From positions 1 through 34,182 of the forward strand of contig DYPD01000035.1 in the NCBI GenBank assembly GCA_020720115.1: a stretch of 34,182 bases of DNA. Reading direction: 5' to 3'. The notes under the pieces were generated by a model, which saw nothing but the letters and a program-made list of their open reading frames with translations, was not told the origin of the DNA and did no database searches. The position numbers and the translations under genes were made by a program. This document shows, one piece after another, positions 1 through 8,832 of the stretch; within the stretch, counting starts at the first letter, position 1, and each line of letters starts with the position of its first letter. This DNA comes from Thiomargarita sp. (GTDB lineage Bacteria; Pseudomonadota; Gammaproteobacteria; Beggiatoales; Beggiatoaceae).

Positions 1-36
1 AGTTATATTCTCGAACTCCGCATTTTTACTGGATTT

Positions 37-249
37 ATGTCGCAACAAGTCTATTCATACGATCAGCTTCCAAACCTCTCCGCTGAAGAGATAAATACAG
101 AGATTCAACAAACAGATTTTATTGAGAAATTTGCAAACAGCCCCGCTTCTGCCGCAACACTCATGTTCTGGTATCAACAAGGCTGCGATCATGACACCGA
201 TGGTTATGAATGGATGCAAGCCGCCGCCGAAGCAGAATCAATTGATTGA
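37..249 (+). CDS. Small hypothetical protein, possibly the tail of a longer gene
   Basis: I do not recognise this 70-residue acidic protein. It ends 11 bases before cas6 on the same strand, so it probably shares a transcript with the cas genes. The start is uncertain: the ATG at 37 has no convincing ribosome binding site, and the frame stays open to the left edge of the window. The ORF could therefore be the C-terminal end of a longer gene. The sequence contains a FWYQQGCDHDTDGYEWM stretch rich in aromatic and acidic residues. No signal peptide, membrane segment or known motif is visible. Confidence 0.5.
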   Translation: MSQQVYSYDQLPNLSAEEINTEIQQTDFIEKFANSPASAATLMFWYQQGCDHDTDGYEWMQAAAEAESID

Positions 250-260
250 AGGAATAACCT

Positions 261-1016
261 ATGACGAATGAGATAAAAATAGACATCAGCGTACCGCGTG
301 ATTACCGCCACGCGGTAATAAAAGACCGCGACCAAGTGGCGAATACACTGATTGCTGCGATGAGAAAGCATGGCTGGCAGCCGCCGATTCGACAAGCTCA
401 GCGACCGGATTTGCAACCGGCGCGTTGGGGCTTTGGAGTCATCGCCAAGCGGCTTAACGCCAAATCGGACAACCCCAAACAATGGCTGCACCGAGTCGAG
501 CGGGTGATTGTCGGCAGCAGCGATCCGGCGACAGTAGACGCGCTACGCCAAATCACGCCGGCGGATTTGCTAGAACCCAACCAAGCCGACGGCGCGGGTT
601 TGGATTTACGCATGGCGAATATTGACGCCGCACCGGATTGGCAGGACACGGAAGCGGTTAATTTATATTGCGTTTCACCGCTGCGCGTCTCCAATCCGGC
701 AAACCGCAAATTGTCTTTATTGCAAACCGGCGAGGCATTCAACCAAGCACTCAACCAAACCATGCAAAGCCGCTTTAAGCGACCCTTTGACTTACGCCTC
801 GTTCCCGACAGCCTTTACGTCCGCGCCCAAGGCGGTGACATCGCCGCAGGCATGGCGATTAAAACCAGCGACAAAACCAGCAAACCCGTGATCGTGCGCG
901 GCATGGTTTTACCCTTTTTACTCACAGGACCCGCCGAGGACATCCGCGACGCTTGGTACAACGGGCTCGGACGCAGCACGGCGCGGGGGTTTGGTTGTGT
1001 GGAGATTGCACAATGA
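261..1016 (+). CDS. cas6: Cas6-type CRISPR RNA-processing endoribonuclease
   Basis: Predicted pre-crRNA endoribonuclease of the RAMP superfamily, 251 aa, close to the usual Cas6 length. The C-terminus carries the RAMP glycine-rich loop (GLGRSTARGFGCVEI), and the middle has a Cas6-like YCVSPLRVSNP strand. I cannot assign the catalytic histidine with confidence. The ATG at 261 follows AAGGA by a normal spacing. The stop overlaps the cas10d start (ATGA at 1013-1016), so the two are translationally coupled. As the only cas6 in the window, it probably processes crRNAs for both the I-D and the III-B complexes; that is an inference. One copy of the GAGCTTGTCGA-type repeat lies in frame near the N-terminus (peptide IRQAQRP, around 385-405). 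Confidence 0.8.
   Translation: MTNEIKIDISVPRDYRHAVIKDRDQVANTLIAAMRKHGWQPPIRQAQRPDLQPARWGFGVIAKRLNAKSDNPKQWLHRVERVIVGSSDPATVDALRQITPADLLEPNQADGAGLDLRMANIDAAPDWQDTEAVNLYCVSPLRVSNPANRKLSLLQTGEAFNQALNQTMQSRFKRPFDLRLVPDSLYVRAQGGDIAAGMAIKTSDKTSKPVIVRGMVLPFLLTGPAEDIRDAWYNGLGRSTARGFGCVEIAQ
385..405 (-). repeat. GAGCTTGTCGA-family repeat inside cas6
   Basis: Core TTCGACAAGCTCAGC reads through cas6 as IRQAQ. The arms here are short and imperfect, so this may be an old, decayed copy of the palindromic family seen elsewhere in the locus. Confidence 0.5.
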
Positions 1017-3889
1017 ACATGATGAATATGAATTGGAATAAGTATTTAAGCGAAGACGACTTGTTTGTGCGCGCTTTTGCACCGCTACATAGGCAATTAA
1101 ACGCCCAAGCGGAAGCTGCCGGACAACATGGCTTTATTCCCTGGGTCATGCGGGCAGGCAAGGGAGGTAGTGCGCAGTATATTGATTACTATGATGTTTC
1201 TTTATATCGCCATTGTATGGATGTGGCTGTGGTGGCATTTATGCTGTTTGTCCATGCTTGGCAAAACGGCACCATTCCACACCCTGATGATCAACGCGAA
1301 TTGCTTGCACCCACCGACGATGCGACGGCGGAGAAAATATTGCGCCTGTTATTTGCGGTGGCATTTCTGCATGATGCAGATAAATATGAAGGCTCAGGGA
1401 TTTCTAGCAGTCCCTGTTTAGAACAAGTAACCCAGCTTCATAGCGATTTAGCCGTAGAAACTTGGGCGGGGATTGATGCTAAAACCAGTTTGGCACTGAT
1501 TTCAGTGGTAGAAAAAATGCGCGGTATCGGACAAAGCATGAGAGCAGGTGCGAAACCAACGCCAGCGCAAGAATATATCGCAGAATTAGTGGGATGGGGG
1601 GATGCAATTGTCTCCGAAGGTAGTCGTGCTGGTATAAGTGGCGTCATTGAAGCCTATAACACGCGCTTGCCGAGCTTGAGCCGCTATTACAACCTGCCTA
1701 CAACACCTTTGCGTCTACTCACCTTTCGCTATCATCCGGCGGTTCTACATCAGTTGCAACATGTATTTCTCACTCAATTCTACGATCATAATATATTTCC
1801 ATTGGTATGTTTATTAGACGGGCACGTTTTTCAAGTCAGCGTGCTGGATGGTTTTGATTTAGAATCGGTGTTTGTAGAACTGACTTATGGCATAAGTGCG
1901 AATGATCCTGATATGAAGCGTATTCACAATACAGGTGAAATTATTTTGTATAACGTGCGTTCTCCTGCTGAACTACAGAAAGCAGTGGCGCGTTCTATAC
2001 AACGCAATGACAGCGATAAACTCCTCAGTGTGAAAGCAAAAGATTACACGGAAATAATACCCGTATTAAATCAGTTAGCACGAGAAATGGATTTGCCGTT
2101 GGCAGAAAAAGGCAGCGGACAATTTCTCTTAACTATGCAAAAAGGCACACATGATAACCAGTTTTATCGGTACGCAGTCACGCTTGCAACGGCTTTGCGT
2201 GGCATTGATGAGAAAAGCACCTTGTCTGAAAAACAGTTCAATGAACGCACAGAACGTTTATTGAATGAGCATCCCAAACTCAAAGATTCGCTGCGTTCTT
2301 TCAATCTGGCATCATTGCAAAAAGACAGCCGTCAAACGCTGATTGCTTTATTTGCGGCATTCAATTTAGAAGATGACAACCAGTTACAAGAAGTAATTGA
2401 CACGATTTATGGTAAATTTCCCGCAAGCAGTGAAGACGAAGGCGCACAGGCAATTATTGCACACCTAAAAGCACAATGCGGTTTAGGCAAAATTGCTGAC
2501 CAGCACCCGCTCTACGCGCCACATCCTAAACATCCCAAAGCAGGGACTTGTGTGTTATGCAATGCGCCTGCTGACAGAGAAATCAGCCAGAAGTTGAAAA
2601 CCCAAGTCAATACATCGGCGTTTTATAACGGTATGGGACACAGCAAAAGTATTTGGTCGCAAGATGCGGTGAATTATTTGTGTCCTGCCTGCATTAAACA
2701 ACAGGAATTGATGCTTAAAGCATTCCCCAAGCTGCGTACTGAACCTATTTTAGTGGCGACCCCGTTTCGCGCTTTAATTAAAGGCAGTTTTACTGAAGGT
2801 GAAGAAAGTGCGTTACGTTCTTATCAAATTTACAGCACAGACACCAAGAAAGGTAAAACTTGGCGAGATTTTTTACCCTGGAATGTTGATCATAGTGGAT
2901 ATTATCCATTTGATTTAGAAGAAATCCCTAGTGGCTTTGAGGAAACATTAAAAGCCATGCAACGCTGGGCAAAGTTTTCCTTAATTAGCGGCAATCCTGT
3001 TCATGTGTTTGTCGCGGCACAACGTGAGGTTAAATCCAGCTTTGTGTTTGAGCAAATGCCACCATTGTTGGAAACTTTATTAAATGATTTGAGCGTAAGC
3101 ACAGCAGATATTGATGCCTTAGCCGCGCAATTGCGCGAACAAAAAGGTGAAAAAATCGCGCAGCAAATCACCAGCGAATTATATGCGTTGCAAAAGCATG
3201 AAGACCGCAGCATCCGGCGCAGTAAACTCCCTTTATTGGTAGAACGGTTGTCGCGGTTTCAAATGATGCTGACGTTTAATAATGGCATGGATGCCTTGCA
3301 AGCCATGCGTGAATACGGATGGTGGGCGGTTGCATGGCTGCATCAGAGAAACTTAAATCCTAACAGTCCTAAACAAGATCGCAGCAGTTTAGATTGGCTC
3401 GTTCAATTTGCTATAAAACCGGAGCATTATCCTATGACAGAAGAAACCTCCAAGTTAAAACAACTGGCTGACTTGGCAGCCCAAATCCAACGCTATCCTG
3501 GTTATGACGCATCCAATAGCGACAAACGTTTTTGTTTAAGCATTGCCATAGAGCAATTAGAAAATCGCTCTAATTGCGGTTTGCAAGATGAAACAACCTT
3601 GGTTGCGGCAATTGCGGGAAATTTGAACGATAGCCTAAAACGGCGCGGTTTAGAAACCGGTAAAGGCAGTGCATTTCCTAAACGCTGTGAAGCATTTGCC
3701 CACGCGGTTTATGACTTTGTGCAAATCTTGCCGCCTAATTGCTTAATTGATCCTCGTTTTCAACGTTTTGCATCGGCGGCATACGCGCATTTGTTTATGC
3801 AGGCAAGCCTTTCAAAAACCAAAGAAAACAAAGAAAAGTACACTGATAACACTGATAGCGATACCCCACAGCACATGTTTAATTTATAG
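1013..3889 (+). CDS. cas10d: Type I-D large subunit Cas10d (Csc3) with HD nuclease
   Basis: Large subunit of a type I-D Cascade, 958 aa from the ATG at 1013, which overlaps the cas6 stop; an upstream in-frame start at 953 lies inside cas6 and is less likely. The N-terminal HD nuclease is visible as His67 (YRHCMDV) and the His120-Asp121 pair (FLHDADKYEG). In type I-D this HD domain supplies the nuclease that type I systems usually carry in Cas3, which fits the separate HD-less Cas3' here. A four-cysteine zinc-binding region follows (CVLC near 513, CPAC near 556). I see no GGDD cyclase motif, as expected for Cas10d and unlike Cmr2. The next genes are csc2 and csc1 in the same direction. Confidence 0.92.
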   Translation: MNMMNMNWNKYLSEDDLFVRAFAPLHRQLNAQAEAAGQHGFIPWVMRAGKGGSAQYIDYYDVSLYRHCMDVAVVAFMLFVHAWQNGTIPHPDDQRELLAPTDDATAEKILRLLFAVAFLHDADKYEGSGISSSPCLEQVTQLHSDLAVETWAGIDAKTSLALISVVEKMRGIGQSMRAGAKPTPAQEYIAELVGWGDAIVSEGSRAGISGVIEAYNTRLPSLSRYYNLPTTPLRLLTFRYHPAVLHQLQHVFLTQFYDHNIFPLVCLLDGHVFQVSVLDGFDLESVFVELTYGISANDPDMKRIHNTGEIILYNVRSPAELQKAVARSIQRNDSDKLLSVKAKDYTEIIPVLNQLAREMDLPLAEKGSGQFLLTMQKGTHDNQFYRYAVTLATALRGIDEKSTLSEKQFNERTERLLNEHPKLKDSLRSFNLASLQKDSRQTLIALFAAFNLEDDNQLQEVIDTIYGKFPASSEDEGAQAIIAHLKAQCGLGKIADQHPLYAPHPKHPKAGTCVLCNAPADREISQKLKTQVNTSAFYNGMGHSKSIWSQDAVNYLCPACIKQQELMLKAFPKLRTEPILVATPFRALIKGSFTEGEESALRSYQIYSTDTKKGKTWRDFLPWNVDHSGYYPFDLEEIPSGFEETLKAMQRWAKFSLISGNPVHVFVAAQREVKSSFVFEQMPPLLETLLNDLSVSTADIDALAAQLREQKGEKIAQQITSELYALQKHEDRSIRRSKLPLLVERLSRFQMMLTFNNGMDALQAMREYGWWAVAWLHQRNLNPNSPKQDRSSLDWLVQFAIKPEHYPMTEETSKLKQLADLAAQIQRYPGYDASNSDKRFCLSIAIEQLENRSNCGLQDETTLVAAIAGNLNDSLKRRGLETGKGSAFPKRCEAFAHAVYDFVQILPPNCLIDPRFQRFASAAYAHLFMQASLSKTKENKEKYTDNTDSDTPQHMFNL

Positions 3890-3900
3890 GAGAAACAACA

Positions 3901-4962
3901 ATGGAAAACCTCTTTTACCAATTACCCACTGAGATTCAATTTACCTACAAATACGGCAAAGAAGACTTTGAGATTCCCAGATTGCCAGAAGCCCAGTGTA
4001 TTGTGATTCCACTGGTGCGTGAAGTGATTGCGCCAATTTTGATCCGCAATAATGATACGGAAACCATTACTGATATTTTAGCCGCAGGACAGCGTCGGGT
4101 ACGCATGATTGCTTCTAAAACCAAAGGGGTTGAACGGCGGCGCGGCGATCAGATTTTACGCGCCCTTAATATGGGTGGAAAAATGGCAGCAAATAAAGGT
4201 TATATTCGCAAAGATCAGCGTATAGGTGAAGTATTTGATTTAAATACCTATGTCTTTGGCTATTCTGCCAACGCCGATATTGGTGGTAAAGCAACCATTT
4301 GTTCCGTGCATTCGGCGGTTTTATACAGTGATGCGTTATCGGTTCAAGCAGTTAGTAAAGTGGCAGATGAAGTCTTTAGACAAGGCGGTATTTCTGAGGA
4401 GTTTGTAACATTCGATGCCCAGGATAAAAGCACATCGTCGAAAATTTTTACCACTCGTGCCGTATTACCGCCTGCGTTGTTTGTGCAAACGCTAGTCATG
4501 ACAGGGAACCGAATGACCCGTGAAGCATTAGATCATCTGCTGCTATCCATCGGCATGGCGGGTGCGTATGGCGGTGCAACTGCAACAACGGGTACAAACC
4601 TAAAAACCCATTGGTGCGGGGTGTATTGGGGAAAACTAGAACGCCCAATCAATGCGCCAGAAGAAATTTTACGCAAAATTGGCGACACAACCGATGCTAA
4701 AACCATCGTCTCAGAAATTGCAATGCTGATGCAGAACAAAGAAGGTTACCCAGAAAAAATACCTGCAAATGATTTGCAAATCTATGTGGACAACCTTGTG
4801 CAAGCATTTGAAGAAAACAGTACTGAGTTAAATACTCGCTATGCACAGGCAAAAACACAAATGAGTCATTTGTTCGATGCATGGTTCATGAAGCCAGAAA
4901 CTGAAAAAGGCAAGAAAGGCAAGAAAACCAAACTAGAACAAGAGACGGAAGAAGTGGAGTAA
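3901..4962 (+). CDS. csc2: Type I-D backbone subunit Csc2 (Cas7d)
   Basis: Cas7-family RNA-binding backbone of the type I-D complex, 353 aa, the normal size for Csc2. The region LNTYVFGYSANADIGGKATI and the following strand-rich middle match my recollection of the Csc2 family. The C-terminus is lysine/glutamate-rich (KGKKGKKTKLEQE), probably a disordered tail. The ATG at 3901 follows an AGGAGA ribosome site, 11 bases after the cas10d stop. Six bases separate its stop from the csc1 start. Several copies should line the crRNA spacer, with Cas10d and Csc1 at the other positions of the complex. Confidence 0.92.
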   Translation: MENLFYQLPTEIQFTYKYGKEDFEIPRLPEAQCIVIPLVREVIAPILIRNNDTETITDILAAGQRRVRMIASKTKGVERRRGDQILRALNMGGKMAANKGYIRKDQRIGEVFDLNTYVFGYSANADIGGKATICSVHSAVLYSDALSVQAVSKVADEVFRQGGISEEFVTFDAQDKSTSSKIFTTRAVLPPALFVQTLVMTGNRMTREALDHLLLSIGMAGAYGGATATTGTNLKTHWCGVYWGKLERPINAPEEILRKIGDTTDAKTIVSEIAMLMQNKEGYPEKIPANDLQIYVDNLVQAFEENSTELNTRYAQAKTQMSHLFDAWFMKPETEKGKKGKKTKLEQETEEVE

Positions 4963-4968
4963 AGTACC

Positions 4969-5601
4969 ATGATTGGCATTGAAGCACGGGTTTTAACGCC
5001 GTTTTATTATCACGGTTTGCATGTAGATGGTGGTAGCGCGACTTATGCAGAGGTGATTACCGATACCACGCTGTTATTCGCCTTAGCCGCTACCTTCAGT
5101 CCGCATTATCGGGTGTTGCGTGCCAAAGGCGATACGGCGTATCGGGAAGACTTGAAGACCTTGCCCTGGCGTGCCTCGTTGTTGACAGGAGTGCATACTC
5201 AAGCCTTGCCGCCAGTACGCCATGTTGCCGATGTGGTGCGCGAAGGCGGCTATACTGAGCGCTTTCGGCGTAGCACGGGATCGGGCAATTACAAAACAAC
5301 TTTTTTAGTGCATGAAGTTGCCGCCGGATCACGTTATCAAGGGCTTTTAACCGGTCTCAATCCTTTCCGACAACTCGGCGTTGAAAGCCTGATCGTGCGC
5401 ATTGGCGTGGGGCGTTTGGGAATGTTAGAACTTACCGCAAACAAAACAGTCGAGGTTGTGCGCTTGAATGCGGCAACAGCCCGATTATTTGAAAGAAACG
5501 AAGAACAAGTGAAAGAAGAATACCGGGTTTTAGATACGATTCGGGTGAGTGTGCCGTTTAGCTTGCAGGATGCCGAGCGGGAATTGGCGGCATGGTGCTA
5601 A
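4969..5601 (+). CDS. csc1: Type I-D subunit Csc1 (Cas5d)
   Basis: Cas5-group RAMP subunit of type I-D, 210 aa, expected to cap the crRNA 5' handle. The N-terminus (MIGIEARVLTPFYYHGLHVDGG) and its position directly after csc2 support the call. The glycine-rich stretches GSGNYKTTF and VRIGVGRLGM are consistent with a RAMP fold. The start sits six bases after the csc2 stop with only a weak purine-rich site upstream, so coupling to csc2 translation is likely. A 236-bp gap without an obvious + strand gene follows before cas3', unusual in an otherwise packed operon. Confidence 0.85.
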   Translation: MIGIEARVLTPFYYHGLHVDGGSATYAEVITDTTLLFALAATFSPHYRVLRAKGDTAYREDLKTLPWRASLLTGVHTQALPPVRHVADVVREGGYTERFRRSTGSGNYKTTFLVHEVAAGSRYQGLLTGLNPFRQLGVESLIVRIGVGRLGMLELTANKTVEVVRLNAATARLFERNEEQVKEEYRVLDTIRVSVPFSLQDAERELAAWC

Positions 5602-5837
5602 ATTATCGGATAAAGTGAAATATGGCGATTTCCTGCACCGCTAATAGTTCTAGTCCGTGATGAACCCTGGTGGCTAACGGCGTGTTCTCCCCCCCGTTGC
5701 GCAATGGGCAGTTTTCCAAATCTATTTCCTCGTCCTTACAGGCGGCAAGAACATCGCTGCTCGTCGGGACGAAAGCGTATTTCCCTCTGGCAGTTTGACG
5801 TGTTTCTATTCTACCAACCGTTTCTAAGGAAAATTCC
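5602..5837. other. Gap between csc1 and cas3' with an antisense ORF
   Basis: This 236-bp stretch interrupts a tightly packed cas operon. The + strand frames carry early stops. The - strand has a 78-codon ORF (5839 to 5603) that spans the gap and begins over the cas3' start codon, but I see no ribosome site for it and do not recognise the product. The stretch could be a decayed gene, a small regulatory RNA locus, or an unknown small protein. Confidence 0.4.
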
Positions 5838-7736
5838 ATGTTTACTATTTTAGCCCACGGCGTTCAAAACGTGCAGGATTCTTTATCTTATGCCCAAAAC
5901 CAGTTGTTGAACAGCCCAGACAGCAAAGCACCGATTCGGATTTGCGGTGCGCCTACTGGCGCGGGAAAAACACACGCTTTTTTTGAAGCAGTACGCAGAG
6001 GAGAGTTAGTATTTTTTGTGGTGCCTACACAAGCATTGGCAAAAGATATTTTGCACAAAGGTGGAGAATTGAATTTGCCCGTTGAAGTCTGGGATTTCAA
6101 TCAAACGAAAGCCTGTTTAGATAAAGGGCAAGCTCCCTGGGTAGAACGTGACTTGCAATTCAAAGCATTAAAACGCACAGGGGGAATGATTGTCGCTACT
6201 GTTGAAGCATTGGCTAAATTGGTCATTGGCATTACGCCTAAAGCCCAATACGCCACACTCGATATACGCCAATTGTTGCAGCAAATTGATCATTTGATTT
6301 TTGATGAAGCCCATACATTGAATGAACGCGCCTATGGTTTGGTACATTTAATGATGGTGTTCGTTGCCGGTTTGCATCAACAAAATCTAGATGCTGGATG
6401 GCTCAAACTGTCTTTATTGTCTGCTACCCATAGCAATTTGTTTGCTAAATTCATTGAATCAAACCTTTTGCCGTATGGAACAGTGCATTGTTTTGATGAA
6501 CAGATTACAGACAAAGAATATGACCGTGCAATTCACGGTGATGTGCAAGTGGAATTTCATGATCAATCTTTATTAGAAACTATTCAAACACTAATGCCAA
6601 ATCTGTTAGCACAGCTTGAAGCAGAAATGGCAGTGTTGCTGATTTATGATTCATTGGCACAGTTTGCCAAAGATGAAGCTGCATTAGCACAGCTTTTTAT
6701 TGAAAAACTGGGGTTAATGCGTAACCAAGTAATTTTAATTAACGGGCAAGATAAACAAGGAGTAATTTCTTGGGGATGTAGTGGATTTGATGGTGGTACA
6801 TTGCCCTTGCCGCGCCACAAAATCATTATTGGTACATCCGCGGTAGAAATGGGGGTTAATTTCAAAGTGAATCACGCCATCATTGAACACGGTTTGGATG
6901 CTGCCGCATTATTGCAACGTATTGGGCGCGTGGCGCGTGGTGCAAAAAACGGCATGGCGCATGTGTGCCGTTCTAGCGTAAAAAACAATGAAGGTGGCAA
7001 ATTACGCGCAAAGTTACAAGAATTAACAGAATCTAGTGTTGTATTGGGCATTGAAGCGGTGCGTGATCATTTCCGTGATCGTAATGGTCATTTGAAAACA
7101 TTAAATCTGGCAATGGCGCAATGGTTAGGTGGGGCATATTGGTCAATGTTGAGCCGTGTCAATCCTTATTTAATTAAAGATGCCGCATTACCCGCATTGA
7201 AAGAATTGATTGATAATACGCAAAACCCAGCGGGTTTTTTGAACTATTTGCACGTTATTACCAATACCAAAGATTGGAAAAATCGGTGTTATTTTAAGGC
7301 TTGGCTGACTGCAATTGACAAAACGCTACAAGATGTACGCGGATTCACCCCAAATCTTAGTGTCAGTTTCAACGGTTTTACTGGAGAATATAGCGAAGAT
7401 TGGATATTGTCACGCCTAGATATGAATCAAGCACGTTATGATGAAGAGAAAAATGTGTGGTTTTTTTCTGGTAGCCGCGATCAATATTTGTATAAACACG
7501 CGCAACCTATTTCATTTACGGTACTGAGTCCTTGTTGTGCGGCTAAAACCTTTACAACACGAAATTTAGATGATGCGCAGAACCAATACTTGGATTGGTT
7601 AGAAAATCTACGCGGTAAATACGGACGCGATCCAGGATTTGAAGAAGCACTGAAATTTATCCAAATCACTCGTCTTATATTACGAGAAGAAAAAATAAGT
7701 AATGCAGAAAGCCAACAAATCAGTGTGACAATGTAA
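5838..7736 (+). CDS. cas3': Type I-D helicase Cas3' (no HD domain)
   Basis: Superfamily 2 DNA helicase that would unwind target DNA recruited by the I-D Cascade, 632 aa. Visible motifs in order: Walker A/motif I (GAPTGAGKT, near residue 37), DEAH box (IFDEAHTLN, near 155), motif III (SATHS, near 195), and motifs V-VI (GTSAVEMGVNF and QRIGRVARG, in the 330s to 360s). There is no HD nuclease domain, which fits type I-D, where HD sits in Cas10d. The ATG at 5838 follows AAGGA by about eight bases. The gene is separated from csc1 by a 236-bp gap and from cmr1 by 61 bases. Confidence 0.92.
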   Translation: MFTILAHGVQNVQDSLSYAQNQLLNSPDSKAPIRICGAPTGAGKTHAFFEAVRRGELVFFVVPTQALAKDILHKGGELNLPVEVWDFNQTKACLDKGQAPWVERDLQFKALKRTGGMIVATVEALAKLVIGITPKAQYATLDIRQLLQQIDHLIFDEAHTLNERAYGLVHLMMVFVAGLHQQNLDAGWLKLSLLSATHSNLFAKFIESNLLPYGTVHCFDEQITDKEYDRAIHGDVQVEFHDQSLLETIQTLMPNLLAQLEAEMAVLLIYDSLAQFAKDEAALAQLFIEKLGLMRNQVILINGQDKQGVISWGCSGFDGGTLPLPRHKIIIGTSAVEMGVNFKVNHAIIEHGLDAAALLQRIGRVARGAKNGMAHVCRSSVKNNEGGKLRAKLQELTESSVVLGIEAVRDHFRDRNGHLKTLNLAMAQWLGGAYWSMLSRVNPYLIKDAALPALKELIDNTQNPAGFLNYLHVITNTKDWKNRCYFKAWLTAIDKTLQDVRGFTPNLSVSFNGFTGEYSEDWILSRLDMNQARYDEEKNVWFFSGSRDQYLYKHAQPISFTVLSPCCAAKTFTTRNLDDAQNQYLDWLENLRGKYGRDPGFEEALKFIQITRLILREEKISNAESQQISVTM

Positions 7737-7797
7737 AGAGGCAGATTTAGCATACACTCAATATTTTAACATTCAACCATAATAGAGAACTTTCATC

Positions 7798-8832
7798 ATG
7801 GACACTTTAATCGCCACTTACCGCATCGTCACCCCGATGTTTATTGGTGATGGCAATCAACAAGCTACCGCCATCCGTCCGCCTTCGGTTAAAGGCGCAT
7901 TACGCTTTTGGTGGCGGGCATTGCAGTGGGGAAAAATTCGACCGCAATGGAGTTGTGACGAATTGGCGTTGCAGGAATTGCACGAAACAGAAGCCTGTTT
8001 GTTCGGTTGTGCGGCAAAAGAAGAACATGGGCAACAAGCTGGAGGACAAGGTAAGTTTTTATTGCGGGTTATACAGCAAGCTAACAGAAAAGAAAAAGAA
8101 TTAGAAGCAAAATGGCCTGAAAAAAATACAGGCAGTGCCTTTTTAGGATTTGGAATCCTAGAATCAGGAAAAGAAGTGGATGGTGATTTTAGACCGCACC
8201 GTGAAGGTATAAAAGAAATAAAAGATAACAAATTCACCTTGCGTTTGGATTTTAAGCTAAACACCTCACAAGAAGACATTGATTCTATTGAACAAGTTTT
8301 ATATGTTTTTGGATTGTTGGGTGGACTCGGCAGTCGGGCACGGCGTGGGTTTGGTTCAGTCGCATTAACTGAGTTTCAACGAAACAAAGAGGCTGTTAAA
8401 AACTTGCCCTATACAAAACAGCAATATCAACAGGTTATTGATGAGTTGCTTGCACAATACCAGAAAGTTATTGAATACCCACCTTATACAGCATTTAGTA
8501 AACAAACTTTGTTGAAGTTTGTAAAAACAGATCAAGCGATAGATGCGCGACAGATTCATAATAAAATGGGTTTGGATTATAAAAACTTTCGGCTGGGATT
8601 CAAAAAGTCAGATAAATCTAAAAAGCGTGCTTTTGGTTTGCCATTGGCGAGTTATGATGAAAATAATCGTCGCTCTAGTCCTTTGTTCTTTCATATGCAT
8701 CCGTTAGCAGATAATACTTTTGTTGGTATTGCTTTGTATTTGCCTGCGGTTTTTCATTATGAGAAAGATGAGTACAAAGATACTCAGACATTTTTAGAAC
8801 CTGTTAAACAATTTATGGAGAGTCTGAAATGA
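7798..8832 (+). CDS. cmr1: Type III-B Cmr1 (Cas7-family) subunit
   Basis: RAMP subunit at the crRNA 3' end of the Cmr complex, 344 aa. The family hallmark is plain at the N-terminus: ITPMF-like VTPMFIGDG followed by IRPPSVKGALRFWWRAL. The glycine-rich loop LGGLGSRARRGFGSV follows near residue 180. The gene begins the cmr block 61 bases after cas3', and its stop overlaps the cmr2 start (ATGA at 8829). No strong promoter is obvious in the 61-base gap, so I cannot say whether cmr expression is separate from the I-D genes. Confidence 0.94.
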   Translation: MDTLIATYRIVTPMFIGDGNQQATAIRPPSVKGALRFWWRALQWGKIRPQWSCDELALQELHETEACLFGCAAKEEHGQQAGGQGKFLLRVIQQANRKEKELEAKWPEKNTGSAFLGFGILESGKEVDGDFRPHREGIKEIKDNKFTLRLDFKLNTSQEDIDSIEQVLYVFGLLGGLGSRARRGFGSVALTEFQRNKEAVKNLPYTKQQYQQVIDELLAQYQKVIEYPPYTAFSKQTLLKFVKTDQAIDARQIHNKMGLDYKNFRLGFKKSDKSKKRAFGLPLASYDENNRRSSPLFFHMHPLADNTFVGIALYLPAVFHYEKDEYKDTQTFLEPVKQFMESLK

